Assembly: GCF_025869515.1 (NCBI RefSeq)
Contig: NZ_JAOZVR010000012.1
Coordinates: 1 to 64,000, forward strand
Reading direction: 5' to 3'
DNA length: 64,000 nucleotides
Source: Ferrovibrio sp.
GTDB lineage: Bacteria > Pseudomonadota > Alphaproteobacteria > Ferrovibrionales > Ferrovibrionaceae
In this document: positions 39,684 to 48,193 of the stretch, piece by piece
How the letters are laid out: each line of letters starts with the position of its first letter
How positions within the stretch are numbered: the first letter of the stretch is position 1
The notes under the pieces: generated by a model
Told to the model about the DNA's origin: nothing
Databases searched by the model: none
The model's input: only the letters and a program-made list of their open reading frames with translations
Translations under genes and position numbers: made by a program

Positions 39684-40832
39684 TTAATTTTCGATCGGAC
39701 GCAGTTTGCCGGTGTCGAGCTGGCAGTCCAGCACGGTCGGCTGGAACACCGCTCCGATCAGCAGCCGGCCCTGCCGCTGTATGCCGACGCTGGCCCCCGA
39801 CAGCAGACTGCCCGGGTCGCCGAAGGCTTCGGCCGTATGCACGGCGCCGCGCGCATCGCGGCTGAGCCTCAGGATTATGCTCGGGCTTTCCTTCTCGGCA
39901 TTCATGGCATGGCCGATGAAGGCAAAGGCATTGGGATGTGCGGCGACCCAGAGATCGCCATTGGCATCGCGGCGCACATTGTCGGCGCCGCCGGGCAGCG
40001 GCAGGCTGCCGCTGCGCAGCAGCATGCCGCTGTTGGGTTCGCGCGTATAGGCCAGCAGCATGCGCCATTGTGTCGAGCCAACCAGCACGGTGCTGCCGTC
40101 GCCGGTGATTTCGATACCATTGGCAAAAGCGATATTGTCGGCCACCACGCGGGCGCCGCGACCGTCGTGATAGACCACGGTAGAACGCGACAACTGCAGC
40201 AGATTTTCCATCATATGCATCCAGCGCGGGCCAATGAAACCTATACCGCCACCACGATCATTGGTGAGGTAGAAGGATTCCGGCCCGGCGGCGGCAATGC
40301 CGTTGGGATGTATGAACAGGTCGCTTGCCACACTGCCGCGATGGCGCAGCGCCGGCACGGCGCCGACGGTCAACTGTACGGCAAAGATCTCGACGGTATG
40401 ACGATCGCTGCTGCGGTGATTGATCACATGCAGATAGACCTGACCATCGGTTGCGGTAAACAGGCTGAGGCCATGGGGATGCAGCACCAGGCTGGCGGGC
40501 AGTTCCAGACGGGTAAAGCGGCCGGGCCGACTGCTCATGTCGTAGAAATACAGTGCTCCGGGCGCCGCGCGGTCGCGGCGGTCCTGGCTCGATACGATGG
40601 CGCCGGGCAGCAGACCGGTACCCTCGGGCAGCAGGGCCATGTCTTCCGGGCCCGGTGGCGCGGCCACTGCCTCGCATTGTCCCGCCACAAAGGCTTCGGT
40701 GCTGCGATAGGCGCCAGAAAGCCAGATCGTGTAGCCGATATACAGCACCAGGGCGACAAGCAGGAAGCGCCACCAGAAGCGCATCAGCCGCCGCTGCAGC
40801 GGCTTCTCGTCGCGGCGCCTACGCGGCGGCAT
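39684..40832 (-). CDS. paraoxonase/arylesterase-like beta-propeller protein
   Basis: A 382-residue protein with an N-terminal membrane anchor (about 18-36, FWWRFLLVALVLYIGYTIWL) and a six-bladed propeller of the PON/SMP-30 superfamily. Family-like strands are HPHGLSLFTATDGQVYLHVI, FIHPNGIAAAGPESFYLTND, DNIAFANGIEITGDGSTVLV and GGADNVRRDANGDLWVAAHP, which carry the Asn/Asp calcium ligands. PONs hydrolyse esters and lactones; the substrate is unknown. ATG 40832 has GGAGG 9 nt upstream and overlaps the end of the ABC exporter gene by 14 bp, so it is coupled to it. Confidence 0.83.
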   Translation of the reverse strand: MPPRRRRDEKPLQRRLMRFWWRFLLVALVLYIGYTIWLSGAYRSTEAFVAGQCEAVAAPPGPEDMALLPEGTGLLPGAIVSSQDRRDRAAPGALYFYDMSSRPGRFTRLELPASLVLHPHGLSLFTATDGQVYLHVINHRSSDRHTVEIFAVQLTVGAVPALRHRGSVASDLFIHPNGIAAAGPESFYLTNDRGGGIGFIGPRWMHMMENLLQLSRSTVVYHDGRGARVVADNIAFANGIEITGDGSTVLVGSTQWRMLLAYTREPNSGMLLRSGSLPLPGGADNVRRDANGDLWVAAHPNAFAFIGHAMNAEKESPSIILRLSRDARGAVHTAEAFGDPGSLLSGASVGIQRQGRLLIGAVFQPTVLDCQLDTGKLRPIEN

Positions 40833-42630
40833 CGGCACCGGCCTCCGTATCTGGCCCCGGCCCGGCCATGAACTGCAGGCGGGCCAGGCGTGCATAAAGC
40901 CCGTCTTCCGCCATCAGGCTGTCGTGGCGACCGGAGGCGACGATGCGGCCCTGATCCATGACCACGATCCGGTCGGCCTTCTGCACCGTGGCCAGCCGGT
41001 GCGCGATCACCAGTGTGGTGCGTCCCTGCATCAGATGCTCCAGCGCCGTCTGCAGCTTGCGTTCGGATTCCGCATCCAGGGACGAGGTCGCTTCATCCAG
41101 CAGCAGAACAGGAGGGTCGCGCAGCAGGGCGCGGGCGATGGCTATGCGCTGGCGCTGGCCGCCGGAGAGGCGCACGCCACGCTCGCCAAGATACGTATCG
41201 TAGCCCTGCGGCAGGGCCTGGATGAAACCGTGCGCTGCGGCTGCCCCGGCCGCAGCCTGCACTTCGGCATCGCTCGCCTCGGGCCGGCCGTAGCGGATAT
41301 TCTCGGCCACCGTGGCGCCGAAGATCACCGGTTCCTGCGCCACCAGGCCGATATGGCGGCGCAGCGCGACCGGATCGAGCTGGGCGATGTCACAGCCATC
41401 GAAGCGGATATGTCCGGATTCCGGATCGTAGAAGCGCAGCAGCAACTGGAACAGCGTGGTCTTGCCGGCACCCGATGGTCCGACGATGGCAACGGTTTCG
41501 CCGGCGGCGATATCCAGGCTGAGGCCATCGACCGCGCGCATCTGCGGCCGGGCCGGGTAATGGAAGCGCACGGCATCGAATTGCAGGCGGCCGGTCGGCG
41601 GCGCCGGCAATTGCAGCGGGGTGACCGGCGCGCGAATGGCGGGCTCAGTGGCCAGCAACTGCATCAGTCGTTCGGCGGCGCCGGCGGCACGCTGCACATC
41701 GCCCCAGGTTTCCGACAGCGCTCCGACGGCAGACGCACCGACCACGGCATAGAATACAAAGGCACTGAGTTCGCCGGCCGACATCTCACCGGCAAACACC
41801 GCCTTGCCGCCGATCCACATCACGGCATTCACCGCGCCGAAGACCAGCAGCATCACCAGTGCGGTGAGCCAGGCGCGGGCGCGGATGCGCCGCACAGCGG
41901 TGCCGAAGGCGGCCTCGGCATGATTGCCGAAGCGGTCGGCTTCGCGGGATTCGTAGGTATAGGCCTGCACGGTGGTGATGGCGTTCAGTGTTTCGCCGGC
42001 CTGGGCTGCGAGGTCGGCGATGCGATCCTGGCTCTCGCGCGAGAGTTTGCGCAGGCGGCGGCCGAGAATAATGATCGGCAGCACCACGAGCGGAATCACC
42101 AGGGCGACCAGCAGAGTCAGGTGCGGTGAGGTGATGACCAGCAGGACGGCGCTGCCCACGAAGAGCAGGACGTTACGCAGCGCCACCGAGATCGAGGAGC
42201 CGACCAGGGTCTGGATCAGCTCGGTATCCGTGGTCAGGCGCGATAGCACCTCGCCGCTGCGCGTCGTCTCGAAAAAGACCGGGCTCAATTTCATGACATG
42301 GCTGTAGACGGCACGCCGGATATCGGCGACCACCCGCTCGCCCACCCAGGTGACGCAGTAGAACCGGGCAAAGGTTCCTGCCGCCAGAATGACGACAACG
42401 CCGAACAGCGCTCCGAAATAGAGGTCGAGATAATCACCATTGCCATGGCCGAAGCCGACATCGATGACACGGCGGATCGCCTGCCCGATTGCAAGCATGG
42501 CGCCGGAGGTGACGATCAAAGCAATCGTGGCGCCCGCCGCCATCCATCGATAGGGCAGGACAAAGCGGAAAATGTGCTTCAGCGCCGAGATCGGCGGGCG
42601 CTTGGGATCGGAGATATCGGCTGACGGCAT
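40819..42630 (-). CDS. ABC exporter with fused membrane and ATPase domains
   Basis: A 603-residue half-transporter of the type IV ABC exporter (MsbA/LmrA-like) group. Six TM helices lie at about 25-320, followed by a nucleotide-binding domain: Walker [16 protein letters not shown]-loop HIGLVAQEPVIFG, signature VRLSGGQRQRIAIARALLRD, Walker B PVLLLDEATSSLD, and H-loop VIAHRLATVQKADRIVV. It would act as a homodimer or with another half-transporter. ATG 42630 is used; the longer frame adds an unlikely leader. The substrate (lipid, peptide or drug) is unknown. It leads the two-gene unit with the paraoxonase-like gene. Confidence 0.9.
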   Translation of the reverse strand: MPSADISDPKRPPISALKHIFRFVLPYRWMAAGATIALIVTSGAMLAIGQAIRRVIDVGFGHGNGDYLDLYFGALFGVVVILAAGTFARFYCVTWVGERVVADIRRAVYSHVMKLSPVFFETTRSGEVLSRLTTDTELIQTLVGSSISVALRNVLLFVGSAVLLVITSPHLTLLVALVIPLVVLPIIILGRRLRKLSRESQDRIADLAAQAGETLNAITTVQAYTYESREADRFGNHAEAAFGTAVRRIRARAWLTALVMLLVFGAVNAVMWIGGKAVFAGEMSAGELSAFVFYAVVGASAVGALSETWGDVQRAAGAAERLMQLLATEPAIRAPVTPLQLPAPPTGRLQFDAVRFHYPARPQMRAVDGLSLDIAAGETVAIVGPSGAGKTTLFQLLLRFYDPESGHIRFDGCDIAQLDPVALRRHIGLVAQEPVIFGATVAENIRYGRPEASDAEVQAAAGAAAAHGFIQALPQGYDTYLGERGVRLSGGQRQRIAIARALLRDPPVLLLDEATSSLDAESERKLQTALEHLMQGRTTLVIAHRLATVQKADRIVVMDQGRIVASGRHDSLMAEDGLYARLARLQFMAGPGPDTEAGADAAA

Positions 42631-42840
42631 TGGCTTGTCTTGCTGAAAACTCAGGTGGTTATACCGACCGCAGCCCGGAGGGACAACGCGACGACCGATC
42701 CCCTGTGCACGCCGGTCGCGGGGCGCGACCTGCATACGACTGTATGATCATGTTATGAACGTCTATATTTCACTTTATGTTCTTATATTGCTATTATAGA
42801 TATCGATAAATTCTCCACCTCTCCTCTCAAGAGAGTTTCC

Positions 42841-44250
42841 ATGCTCGCCCTGCAGTCCCGCCTCGCCGCGCTCACCCTGCTCGCCACGATCTCTGCCTGC
42901 GTAACGCCCAAGTCGCCTCCACCCATTGCCGCCAAGCCAGTACAGCTGGCAGATGGGCGCACCATCGTGCCGGGTGAGCAGGCTGGACTGGATGGTCGTT
43001 CGATCGAACTGGCCCTCGTGCAGATAGATGTTCCGCGCGGCAAGGAAATCGGCCGGGTCTCCGGCGAGATCGGCACGATGTGCACCGGAATGGGGGTGAT
43101 GGGTCCGATCCATCAGCAGCAGCCGCGCAGCCAGGGCCGCAGCAGTGAATGGAGCGATACGTTTTATCGCGTGATGAGTGGCCATGGTTTCAGGGTGACC
43201 GGTGATCCCAGCCAGCTTTTTGATGCGCAGCGCGACGACGGAGGCGAACTGCAGTTCGGGCTCTCCATCACCGAGATGGACATGGACATCCGCGCGCTCT
43301 GCGATTTCACCGGCCGGTACATGGTTGGCATCCGTGGCAAGTCCCGCATCACAGTCGAATGGCAGGTTTTCGACCCGGTACGGCGGCAGGTCATCCTGCG
43401 CCAGCGCAACGAGGGCAGATTCGAAACCGCCGAGGCGATCGCGCCGGATCAAAAGGTGATGATGCAGCTCGCTTTCGCCGATGCCGCAAACCAGCTGGCG
43501 ACCTCGCCTGAACTGCGCCAGACGATGACGGAACGTGCGCCTCTGCCGCAGCCGGGCGCGCCTGCGGTTGTGCAAGACCGGTCGCGGATTTCGCTGCGTC
43601 GCGTGGCGCTGTCGCAACAGCCGATCAGCAATCATATCGACCGCCTGCGCAGTGCGACCGTATTGATCGAAACTGGGACCGGTAGCCACGGTTCAGGCTT
43701 CCTCATCACAGAGGAAGGACTGATGGTGACGAACAAGCATGTCGTGGGCGGTCAGCGGTTTGTGCGCGTGCGACTGGTCTCCGGCCGTGCGGTCGTAGGC
43801 GAAGTGCTGCGCGCACATGACCTGCGCGATGTCGCGCTGGTCAAGCTGGAAGGCAGTGGCTATCCGGTGATGGCGATCCGTGAAACGCCGGTGGCCGTGA
43901 CCGAGGAAGTCTACGTAATCGGCGCGCCGCAGATGAAGCAACTGGCCTGGACGGTGACGCGTGGCGTGGTCAGTGCCTGGCGGCCGGCACACCCCCCCAG
44001 TCGGCCATTTGACCTGATCCAGTCGGATGTCGCCATTCATGGCGGCAACAGCGGCGGCCCGATGCTCGACCGGCAGGGTAATCTGGTGGCCATTGCCGTG
44101 ATGGGCTGGGCTCCCGATCCCAACAACCCGTCAGCCAATACCAGTCTGAACGGTTTCATCCCGATTCTGGACGGGCTGGAAAAGCTCGGGCTGGAACTGG
44201 TCGACCCTGCCGAATACCAGCGCCGCCGCAACCTGACCGCCGGCCAGTAG
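42841..44250 (+). CDS. lipoprotein with C-terminal trypsin-like serine protease
   Basis: A 469-residue protein. The lipobox ISAC gives lipidated Cys20. Residues about 40-230 form a beta-rich domain like those of CsgG/DUF4410-type lipoproteins (SRITVEWQVFDPVRRQVILR and AFADAANQLATSPEL). A trypsin/DegP-type domain follows (about 270-460) with His300 (TNKHVVG), Asp330 (LRDVALVKL) and Ser404 (GGNSGGP). No PDZ is present. It is probably a periplasmic-facing lipid-anchored protease. The promoter region (42735-42820) is strikingly AT-rich. The SD is weak (GAGAG). Confidence 0.85.
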   Translation: MLALQSRLAALTLLATISACVTPKSPPPIAAKPVQLADGRTIVPGEQAGLDGRSIELALVQIDVPRGKEIGRVSGEIGTMCTGMGVMGPIHQQQPRSQGRSSEWSDTFYRVMSGHGFRVTGDPSQLFDAQRDDGGELQFGLSITEMDMDIRALCDFTGRYMVGIRGKSRITVEWQVFDPVRRQVILRQRNEGRFETAEAIAPDQKVMMQLAFADAANQLATSPELRQTMTERAPLPQPGAPAVVQDRSRISLRRVALSQQPISNHIDRLRSATVLIETGTGSHGSGFLITEEGLMVTNKHVVGGQRFVRVRLVSGRAVVGEVLRAHDLRDVALVKLEGSGYPVMAIRETPVAVTEEVYVIGAPQMKQLAWTVTRGVVSAWRPAHPPSRPFDLIQSDVAIHGGNSGGPMLDRQGNLVAIAVMGWAPDPNNPSANTSLNGFIPILDGLEKLGLELVDPAEYQRRRNLTAGQ

Positions 44251-44379
44251 TTAACAGATTGATTTGACAAAACTATTGGAGGCACCCGCTTCGGGCTTGC
44301 AGGGGGGGCCGCTTCGGGCTATAACGCCCGCCGATTGAGGAATTTGCGGGCTTTCCGGCGAAGGCCCAGGAGAACTGTC

Positions 44380-44607
44380 ATGAAGGCCGATATCCATCCC
44401 GATTATCACGAGATCAAGGTGCAGATGACGGACGGCACCGTCTACACCACCCGTTCGACCTGGGGTAAGCCCGGCGACACCATGATGCTCGACATCGACT
44501 CGATCTCGCATCCGGCCTGGACCGGCGGTCCGGCCCGTCTGAACGAAGCGGGCGGCCAGGTGGCCAAGTTCAAGAAGCGCTTCGGCAGCTTCGGCCTGAA
44601 GAAATAA
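44380..44607 (+). CDS. rpmE: 50S ribosomal protein L31
   Basis: A 75-residue L31, beginning [20 protein letters not shown]. It matches the alphaproteobacterial type that lacks the four zinc-binding cysteines. It ends with the basic [15 protein letters not shown] 44380 has AGGAG 7 nt upstream; the longer frame is wrong. It is single-gene with a strong terminator at 44650-44682. Confidence 0.96.
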   Translation: MKADIHPDYHEIKVQMTDGTVYTTRSTWGKPGDTMMLDIDSISHPAWTGGPARLNEAGGQVAKFKKRFGSFGLKK

Positions 44608-44649
44608 TAGGCCGTAGTCGGACGATCTCCTGAGGCTGCGGCTTCAGTC

Positions 44650-44682
44650 AAAAAGGCGGCCGGTCACCCGGGCCGCCTTTTT
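44650..44682. terminator. Terminator after rpmE (bidirectional)
   Basis: A 12-bp perfect stem (AAAAAGGCGGCC/GGCCGCCTTTTT, 9-nt loop) 43 bp after the L31 stop. A and T runs flank both sides. Confidence 0.88.
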
Positions 44683-44813
44683 CATGCCTGCCGCCCTTTT
44701 GATTTCAGCCTGCCCTGCCATTTTCAGCTTCACCCGGCCACGTTTCATTAACTACGATGGTATTACGCCTGTGGGGCTGATCCAGCGACCCGGATCACGA
44801 GAACAGCGCAGCC

Positions 44814-45080
44814 ATGGCCCAGGTTTATCAATCCGCGTCCATCAAATTGGCCGACGAGATCATTACGGTGATCTATGTTTCCTATGCCGCCATTGCCACC
44901 GACGAGATGGCGGCGCGCTCGCTGGCGGCGATGAAACCGCTGTTCAAGAATTCCACGCTGGTTCTGGCTGCCCAGGGCGTCAATCTCGCGCCGGAATTCG
45001 TCGGCCCCAGACATGTGGTGGATTTCCTGCGCGGCCGGGCCCTGCATGATTTCAAGTGGTATCCGATCTCGGTCGGCTGA
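44814..45080 (+). CDS. small hypothetical protein
   Basis: An 88-residue protein I do not recognise. It is mildly hydrophobic in the first half (KLADEIITVIYVSYAAIATD) without a clean TM helix. The rest has an orderly alpha/beta pattern: STLVLAAQGVNLAPEFVGPR, then HVVDFLRGRALHDFKWYPIS. There is no clear SD before the ATG. It is a single gene between L31 and the hsp20 leader. The even codon use and amphipathic pattern support a real gene. Confidence 0.6.
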   Translation: MAQVYQSASIKLADEIITVIYVSYAAIATDEMAARSLAAMKPLFKNSTLVLAAQGVNLAPEFVGPRHVVDFLRGRALHDFKWYPISVG

Positions 45081-45129
45081 TCTTCGGCCGCCGCGGTTTT
45101 CGTCACTTGCGAAAAAAATGCACGACCCT

Positions 45130-45158
45130 CTTGAAGGCGACTTTTCCGCTTCCTAATT
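45130..45158 (+). promoter_or_regulatory. possible RpoH-type heat-shock promoter of hsp20
   Basis: CTTGAA (45130-45135), 13-bp spacer, CTTCCTAATT (45149-45158). The -35 matches the sigma-32 CTTGAA element; the -10 is a partial match. It would give a leader of about 115 nt, the length expected for a ROSE thermometer. Confidence 0.4.
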
Positions 45159-45200
45159 GACAGGCGTGCCGGACGCTCAATCGAGGTTCGGCTATGAACG

Positions 45201-45280
45201 GCGGCCCGGCGCATTCGCGGGAATGCCTCCCGCGTTCTGCGGGCCGCGCAACGGACTCATCGCTTGAAGGAGGATGACCC
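45201..45280 (+). promoter_or_regulatory. ROSE-like RNA thermometer in the hsp20 leader
   Basis: The leader folds into nested perfect stems GCGGCCCG/CGGGCCGC (45201-45208/45240-45247) and CGCGGG/CCCGCG (45216-45221/45229-45234). A terminal hairpin at 45257-45277 follows, in which TCATCGCT faces AGGAGGATGA and so covers the Shine-Dalgarno. TCGCT matches the UYGCU signature of ROSE elements, which melt on heating to free the ribosome binding site of small heat-shock genes. Confidence 0.65.
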
Positions 45281-45281
45281 C

Positions 45282-45761
45282 ATGCGTGCTTTCGACCTTT
45301 CCCCCCTGCTGCGTTCCAGCGTCGGCTTCGACCATGTGAACCGGCTGTTCGAACTGGCCAACCGCGTCGATGAGACGACCGCCAGCTATCCCCCCTATAA
45401 CATCGAGAAGCGCGGCGAAGACGCGTACCGGATCACCATGGCGGTGGCCGGCTTCAGCGAGAGCGAACTCGACATCACGGTCAAGGAAAACAGCCTGGTC
45501 GTCACGGGCAAGGCTGCCGAACAGGCGGTCGAGCAGGGCGAGCCGGTATCCTATCTGCACCGTGGCATCGCGCGCCGCGCCTTTGAGCGCCGCTTCGAGC
45601 TGGCTGATACCGTGAAGGTGGTCGGTGCCGAACTGAAGGACGGCCTGTTGCATATCGCACTGAAGCGCGAAGTGCCCGAAGCCAAGAAGCCGCGCCAGAT
45701 TCAAATCAACACGGCCGCCAATGGCGGCACGGTGATCGAGGCGCAGCCGAAGGCGGCCTAA
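45282..45761 (+). CDS. Hsp20/IbpA small heat-shock protein
   Basis: A 159-residue alpha-crystallin-domain chaperone that holds unfolding proteins. It starts with the IbpA-like MRAFDLSPLLRSSVGFDHVN and continues PPYNIEKRGEDAYRITMAVA, the crystallin core (about 36-130), the conserved GVNEL-type segment as DGLLHIALKREVPEAKKP, and a polar C-terminal tail QIQINT. The ATG at 45282 has AAGGAGG 8 nt upstream, buried in the predicted thermometer hairpin. It is a single gene, expected to be heat-induced. Confidence 0.93.
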   Translation: MRAFDLSPLLRSSVGFDHVNRLFELANRVDETTASYPPYNIEKRGEDAYRITMAVAGFSESELDITVKENSLVVTGKAAEQAVEQGEPVSYLHRGIARRAFERRFELADTVKVVGAELKDGLLHIALKREVPEAKKPRQIQINTAANGGTVIEAQPKAA

Positions 45762-45777
45762 TCAGGCTGCAATGAAA

Positions 45778-45807
45778 AACGGCCCCGGCATTGCTGCCGG
45801 GGCCGTT
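45778..45807 (-). terminator. Terminator between hsp20 and fba
   Basis: A 13-bp stem (AACGGCCCCGGCA/TGCCGGGGCCGTT, 4-nt loop). The minus strand continues with TTT, suiting the fba gene ending at 45834; it may also stop hsp20 transcription, though less well. Confidence 0.8.
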
Positions 45808-45833
45808 CGTATTTGTAGACCGGAAGGTGGCGC

Positions 45834-46865
45834 TTACGCGGCCTTGAACTCGCCTTCCAGTTTGGCCTCGTATTTGCCGAGCGCGGCCAGGCCGTTCAGG
45901 CGGGCACGGTGCAGATAGCCCTTCTGCGCATTCGCCACGTTGGCGGCCTTGCCGCCCCACAGCTTCAGCGGCAGGGCCTGCAGGGCGCGGCCATAAGAGA
46001 AGGTCAGCGCCCAGGGCAGGTTCGGATGACGGGCATTCATGGCGCCGAGATGGGCCGAGGCCAGTTCGTCGGACTGGCCGCCTGACAGGAAGGCAATGCC
46101 CGGCACGGCCGAGGGCACGCAACGCTTCAGTACCTGCACCGTGGCATCGGCGACTTCATGGACGCTGGCAACAGTCTTGCAGCTTTCACCCTGGATCACC
46201 ATGCCCGGTTTCAGGATGATACCTTCCAGCTGAACGTTATGCAGCGCCAGCATCTCGAACACGGTATGGAGGGTGCGCTCGGTCACGGCGAAGCTGGTGG
46301 CCAGGTCATGGTCGCCATCCATCAGGATTTCCGGCTCGACGATCGGCACGATATTGTTGGCCTGGCAGATGCCGGCATAGCGCGCGAGCGCCTCGGCATT
46401 GGCGACCAGCGCCTGGCGACTCGGCTTGCCATTGGCGATGTTCAGTACCGCGCGCCACTTGGCGAAACGGGCGCCGAGCTGGTGGTATTCGGCCATGCGC
46501 TTGCCCAGGCCATCGAGGCCTTCGGTGATCTTCTCGCCATCCGAGCCCGGCAGGGTCTGCACGCCCTTGTCGACCTTGATGCCCGGGATGATGCCGCGCT
46601 TGTTCAGGATGTCGACCAGCTGGGTGCCATCCTTGGCCTTCTGGCGCAGCGTCTCGTCATAGAGGATGACGCCGGAGATATACTTCTCGGCACCCTCGGC
46701 GGTGAACAGCATCTCGCGATAGTCGCGGCGGTTCTCTTCTGTCGAGGGGACGTTGATGCTCGACAGACGCTTTTCGATGGTGCTGGTGCTTTCGTCGGCG
46801 GCGAGGATGCCCTTGCCCGGCGCGACCATGCCCTGCGCAATCTTGTTCAGTTCCTTGAGGTTCAT
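45834..46865 (-). CDS. fbaB: class I fructose-bisphosphate aldolase
   Basis: Schiff-base aldolase of the animal/plant-like class I family, 343 residues, cleaving fructose-1,6-bisphosphate to triose phosphates. It has GKGILAADESTSTIEKRLSS near the N-terminus, VDKGVQTLPGSDGEKITEGL, IVEPEILMDGDHDL, and the Schiff-base Lys in GIILKPGMVIQG. The class is unambiguous; the symbol fbaB is used loosely for bacterial class I enzymes. GGGAG is 9 nt before the ATG. It follows gap and pgk on the same strand, with a terminator between pgk and fba. Confidence 0.93.
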   Translation of the reverse strand: MNLKELNKIAQGMVAPGKGILAADESTSTIEKRLSSINVPSTEENRRDYREMLFTAEGAEKYISGVILYDETLRQKAKDGTQLVDILNKRGIIPGIKVDKGVQTLPGSDGEKITEGLDGLGKRMAEYHQLGARFAKWRAVLNIANGKPSRQALVANAEALARYAGICQANNIVPIVEPEILMDGDHDLATSFAVTERTLHTVFEMLALHNVQLEGIILKPGMVIQGESCKTVASVHEVADATVQVLKRCVPSAVPGIAFLSGGQSDELASAHLGAMNARHPNLPWALTFSYGRALQALPLKLWGGKAANVANAQKGYLHRARLNGLAALGKYEAKLEGEFKAA

Positions 46866-46907
46866 GTCATTCAGCTCCCGATACGTCTTCAGTCAGGTCC
46901 GTTAAAA

Positions 46908-46947
46908 CAAAAAAATCCGGCCCTGTTTTCCCCTGGGGCCGGATTTT
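46908..46947 (-). terminator. Terminator after pgk
   Basis: A 12-bp perfect stem (AAAATCCGGCCC/GGGCCGGATTTT) at 46912-46947 with a T run on the minus strand (46915-46909). It lies between the pgk stop (46957) and the fba start (46865). Full termination would make fba depend on its own promoter in this short gap. Confidence 0.8.
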
Positions 46948-46956
46948 ATCACGCAT

Positions 46957-48171
46957 TCACTTGGCAGCCACTGCGGCCGGTGCAGCCAGGGCGGCCACAC
47001 CGGGCAGTTCCTTGCCTTCCAGCCATTCCAGGAAGGCGCCGCCGGCCGTCGAAACATAGGAAAACTCTTCCGCCACACCGGCATGGCGCAGGGCCGCCAC
47101 CGTGTCGCCACCGCCGGCCACGCTGAGCAGGCGACCCGAGGCGGTCAGCGCCGCCGCAGTCCGTGCCACGGTGACGGTGCCGGCATCGAAGGGCGGAGTC
47201 TCGAAGGCACCCAGGGGGCCATTCCAGACCAGGGTTTTGCAGTCGGCCAGGATGGTGCCCAGGCGGGCAGCGGCTACCGGGCCGATATCCAGGATCATCG
47301 TATCGGCCGGCACGCGTTCCGCCGGCACCACCTTGCTGGGGGCGCCCTGCCTGAATTCGCGCGCCACGACGACGTCATCCGGAAGAATGATGGCGCAGCC
47401 GCGGGTGACGGCATCGCGCAGGATGTCGCGCGCGGTATCGGCCAGATTCTTCTCGCACAGGCTTTTGCCGACTTCGCGGCCTTGGGCGAACAGGAAGGTG
47501 TTCGCCATGCCGCCGCCGATGATGATCTTGTCGACCTTGCCGAGCAGGTTGCCGAGCAGCTCCAGTTTGGTGGAGACCTTGGCACCGCCGATCACGGCGG
47601 CAACCGGCTTCTCCGGCTTGTCCAGCGCGGCCTCAAGATGCTTCAGCTCCACCTCCATGTTGCGGCCGGCATAGGCCGGCAGCAGATGCGCCACGGCCTC
47701 CGTGGAGACATGGGCGCGATGGGCGCAGGAGAAGGCATCGTTGACGTAGATATCGCCCAGCGCTGCCATCTGCTTGGCAAATGCCAGGTCGTTCTTCTCT
47801 TCCTCGGCATGGAAGCGGGTGTTTTCCAGCAGCACGACGCCACCGGGCTTCAGCCTGGCAATCGCCGCCCTGGCCGGCTCGCCGACGCAATCCTCGGCGA
47901 AGGGGATGGAAGAGCCCAGCGCGGTGGCGAGCGCGGCCGCCACCGGCTTGAGCGACATTTCCGATACCGGCTTGCCGTCCGGACGGCCGAAATGCGACAG
48001 CACGACAACCTTGGCACCCTTGCGCGACAGTTCGTGCAGGGTGGGCAGGATGCGGCTGATGCGCAGATCATCGGTGATCCGGCCGTCCTTCATCGGGACG
48101 TTCAGATCGACGCGCACCAGCACGGTCTTGCCGGTGACGTTGACATCATCGAGAGTGCGGAAACCGGCCAT
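46957..48171 (-). CDS. pgk: phosphoglycerate kinase
   Basis: Transfers phosphate from 1,3-bisphosphoglycerate to ADP. The 404-residue product has the whole family pattern: [88 protein letters not shown] and the C-terminal nucleotide loop [16 protein letters not shown]. It lies 22 bp after gap, forming an operon with it. Confidence 0.97.
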   Translation of the reverse strand: MAGFRTLDDVNVTGKTVLVRVDLNVPMKDGRITDDLRISRILPTLHELSRKGAKVVVLSHFGRPDGKPVSEMSLKPVAAALATALGSSIPFAEDCVGEPARAAIARLKPGGVVLLENTRFHAEEEKNDLAFAKQMAALGDIYVNDAFSCAHRAHVSTEAVAHLLPAYAGRNMEVELKHLEAALDKPEKPVAAVIGGAKVSTKLELLGNLLGKVDKIIIGGGMANTFLFAQGREVGKSLCEKNLADTARDILRDAVTRGCAIILPDDVVVAREFRQGAPSKVVPAERVPADTMILDIGPVAAARLGTILADCKTLVWNGPLGAFETPPFDAGTVTVARTAAALTASGRLLSVAGGGDTVAALRHAGVAEEFSYVSTAGGAFLEWLEGKELPGVAALAAPAAVAAK

Positions 48172-48193
48172 GTGGGCTGCTCCTGCCTGGCCG

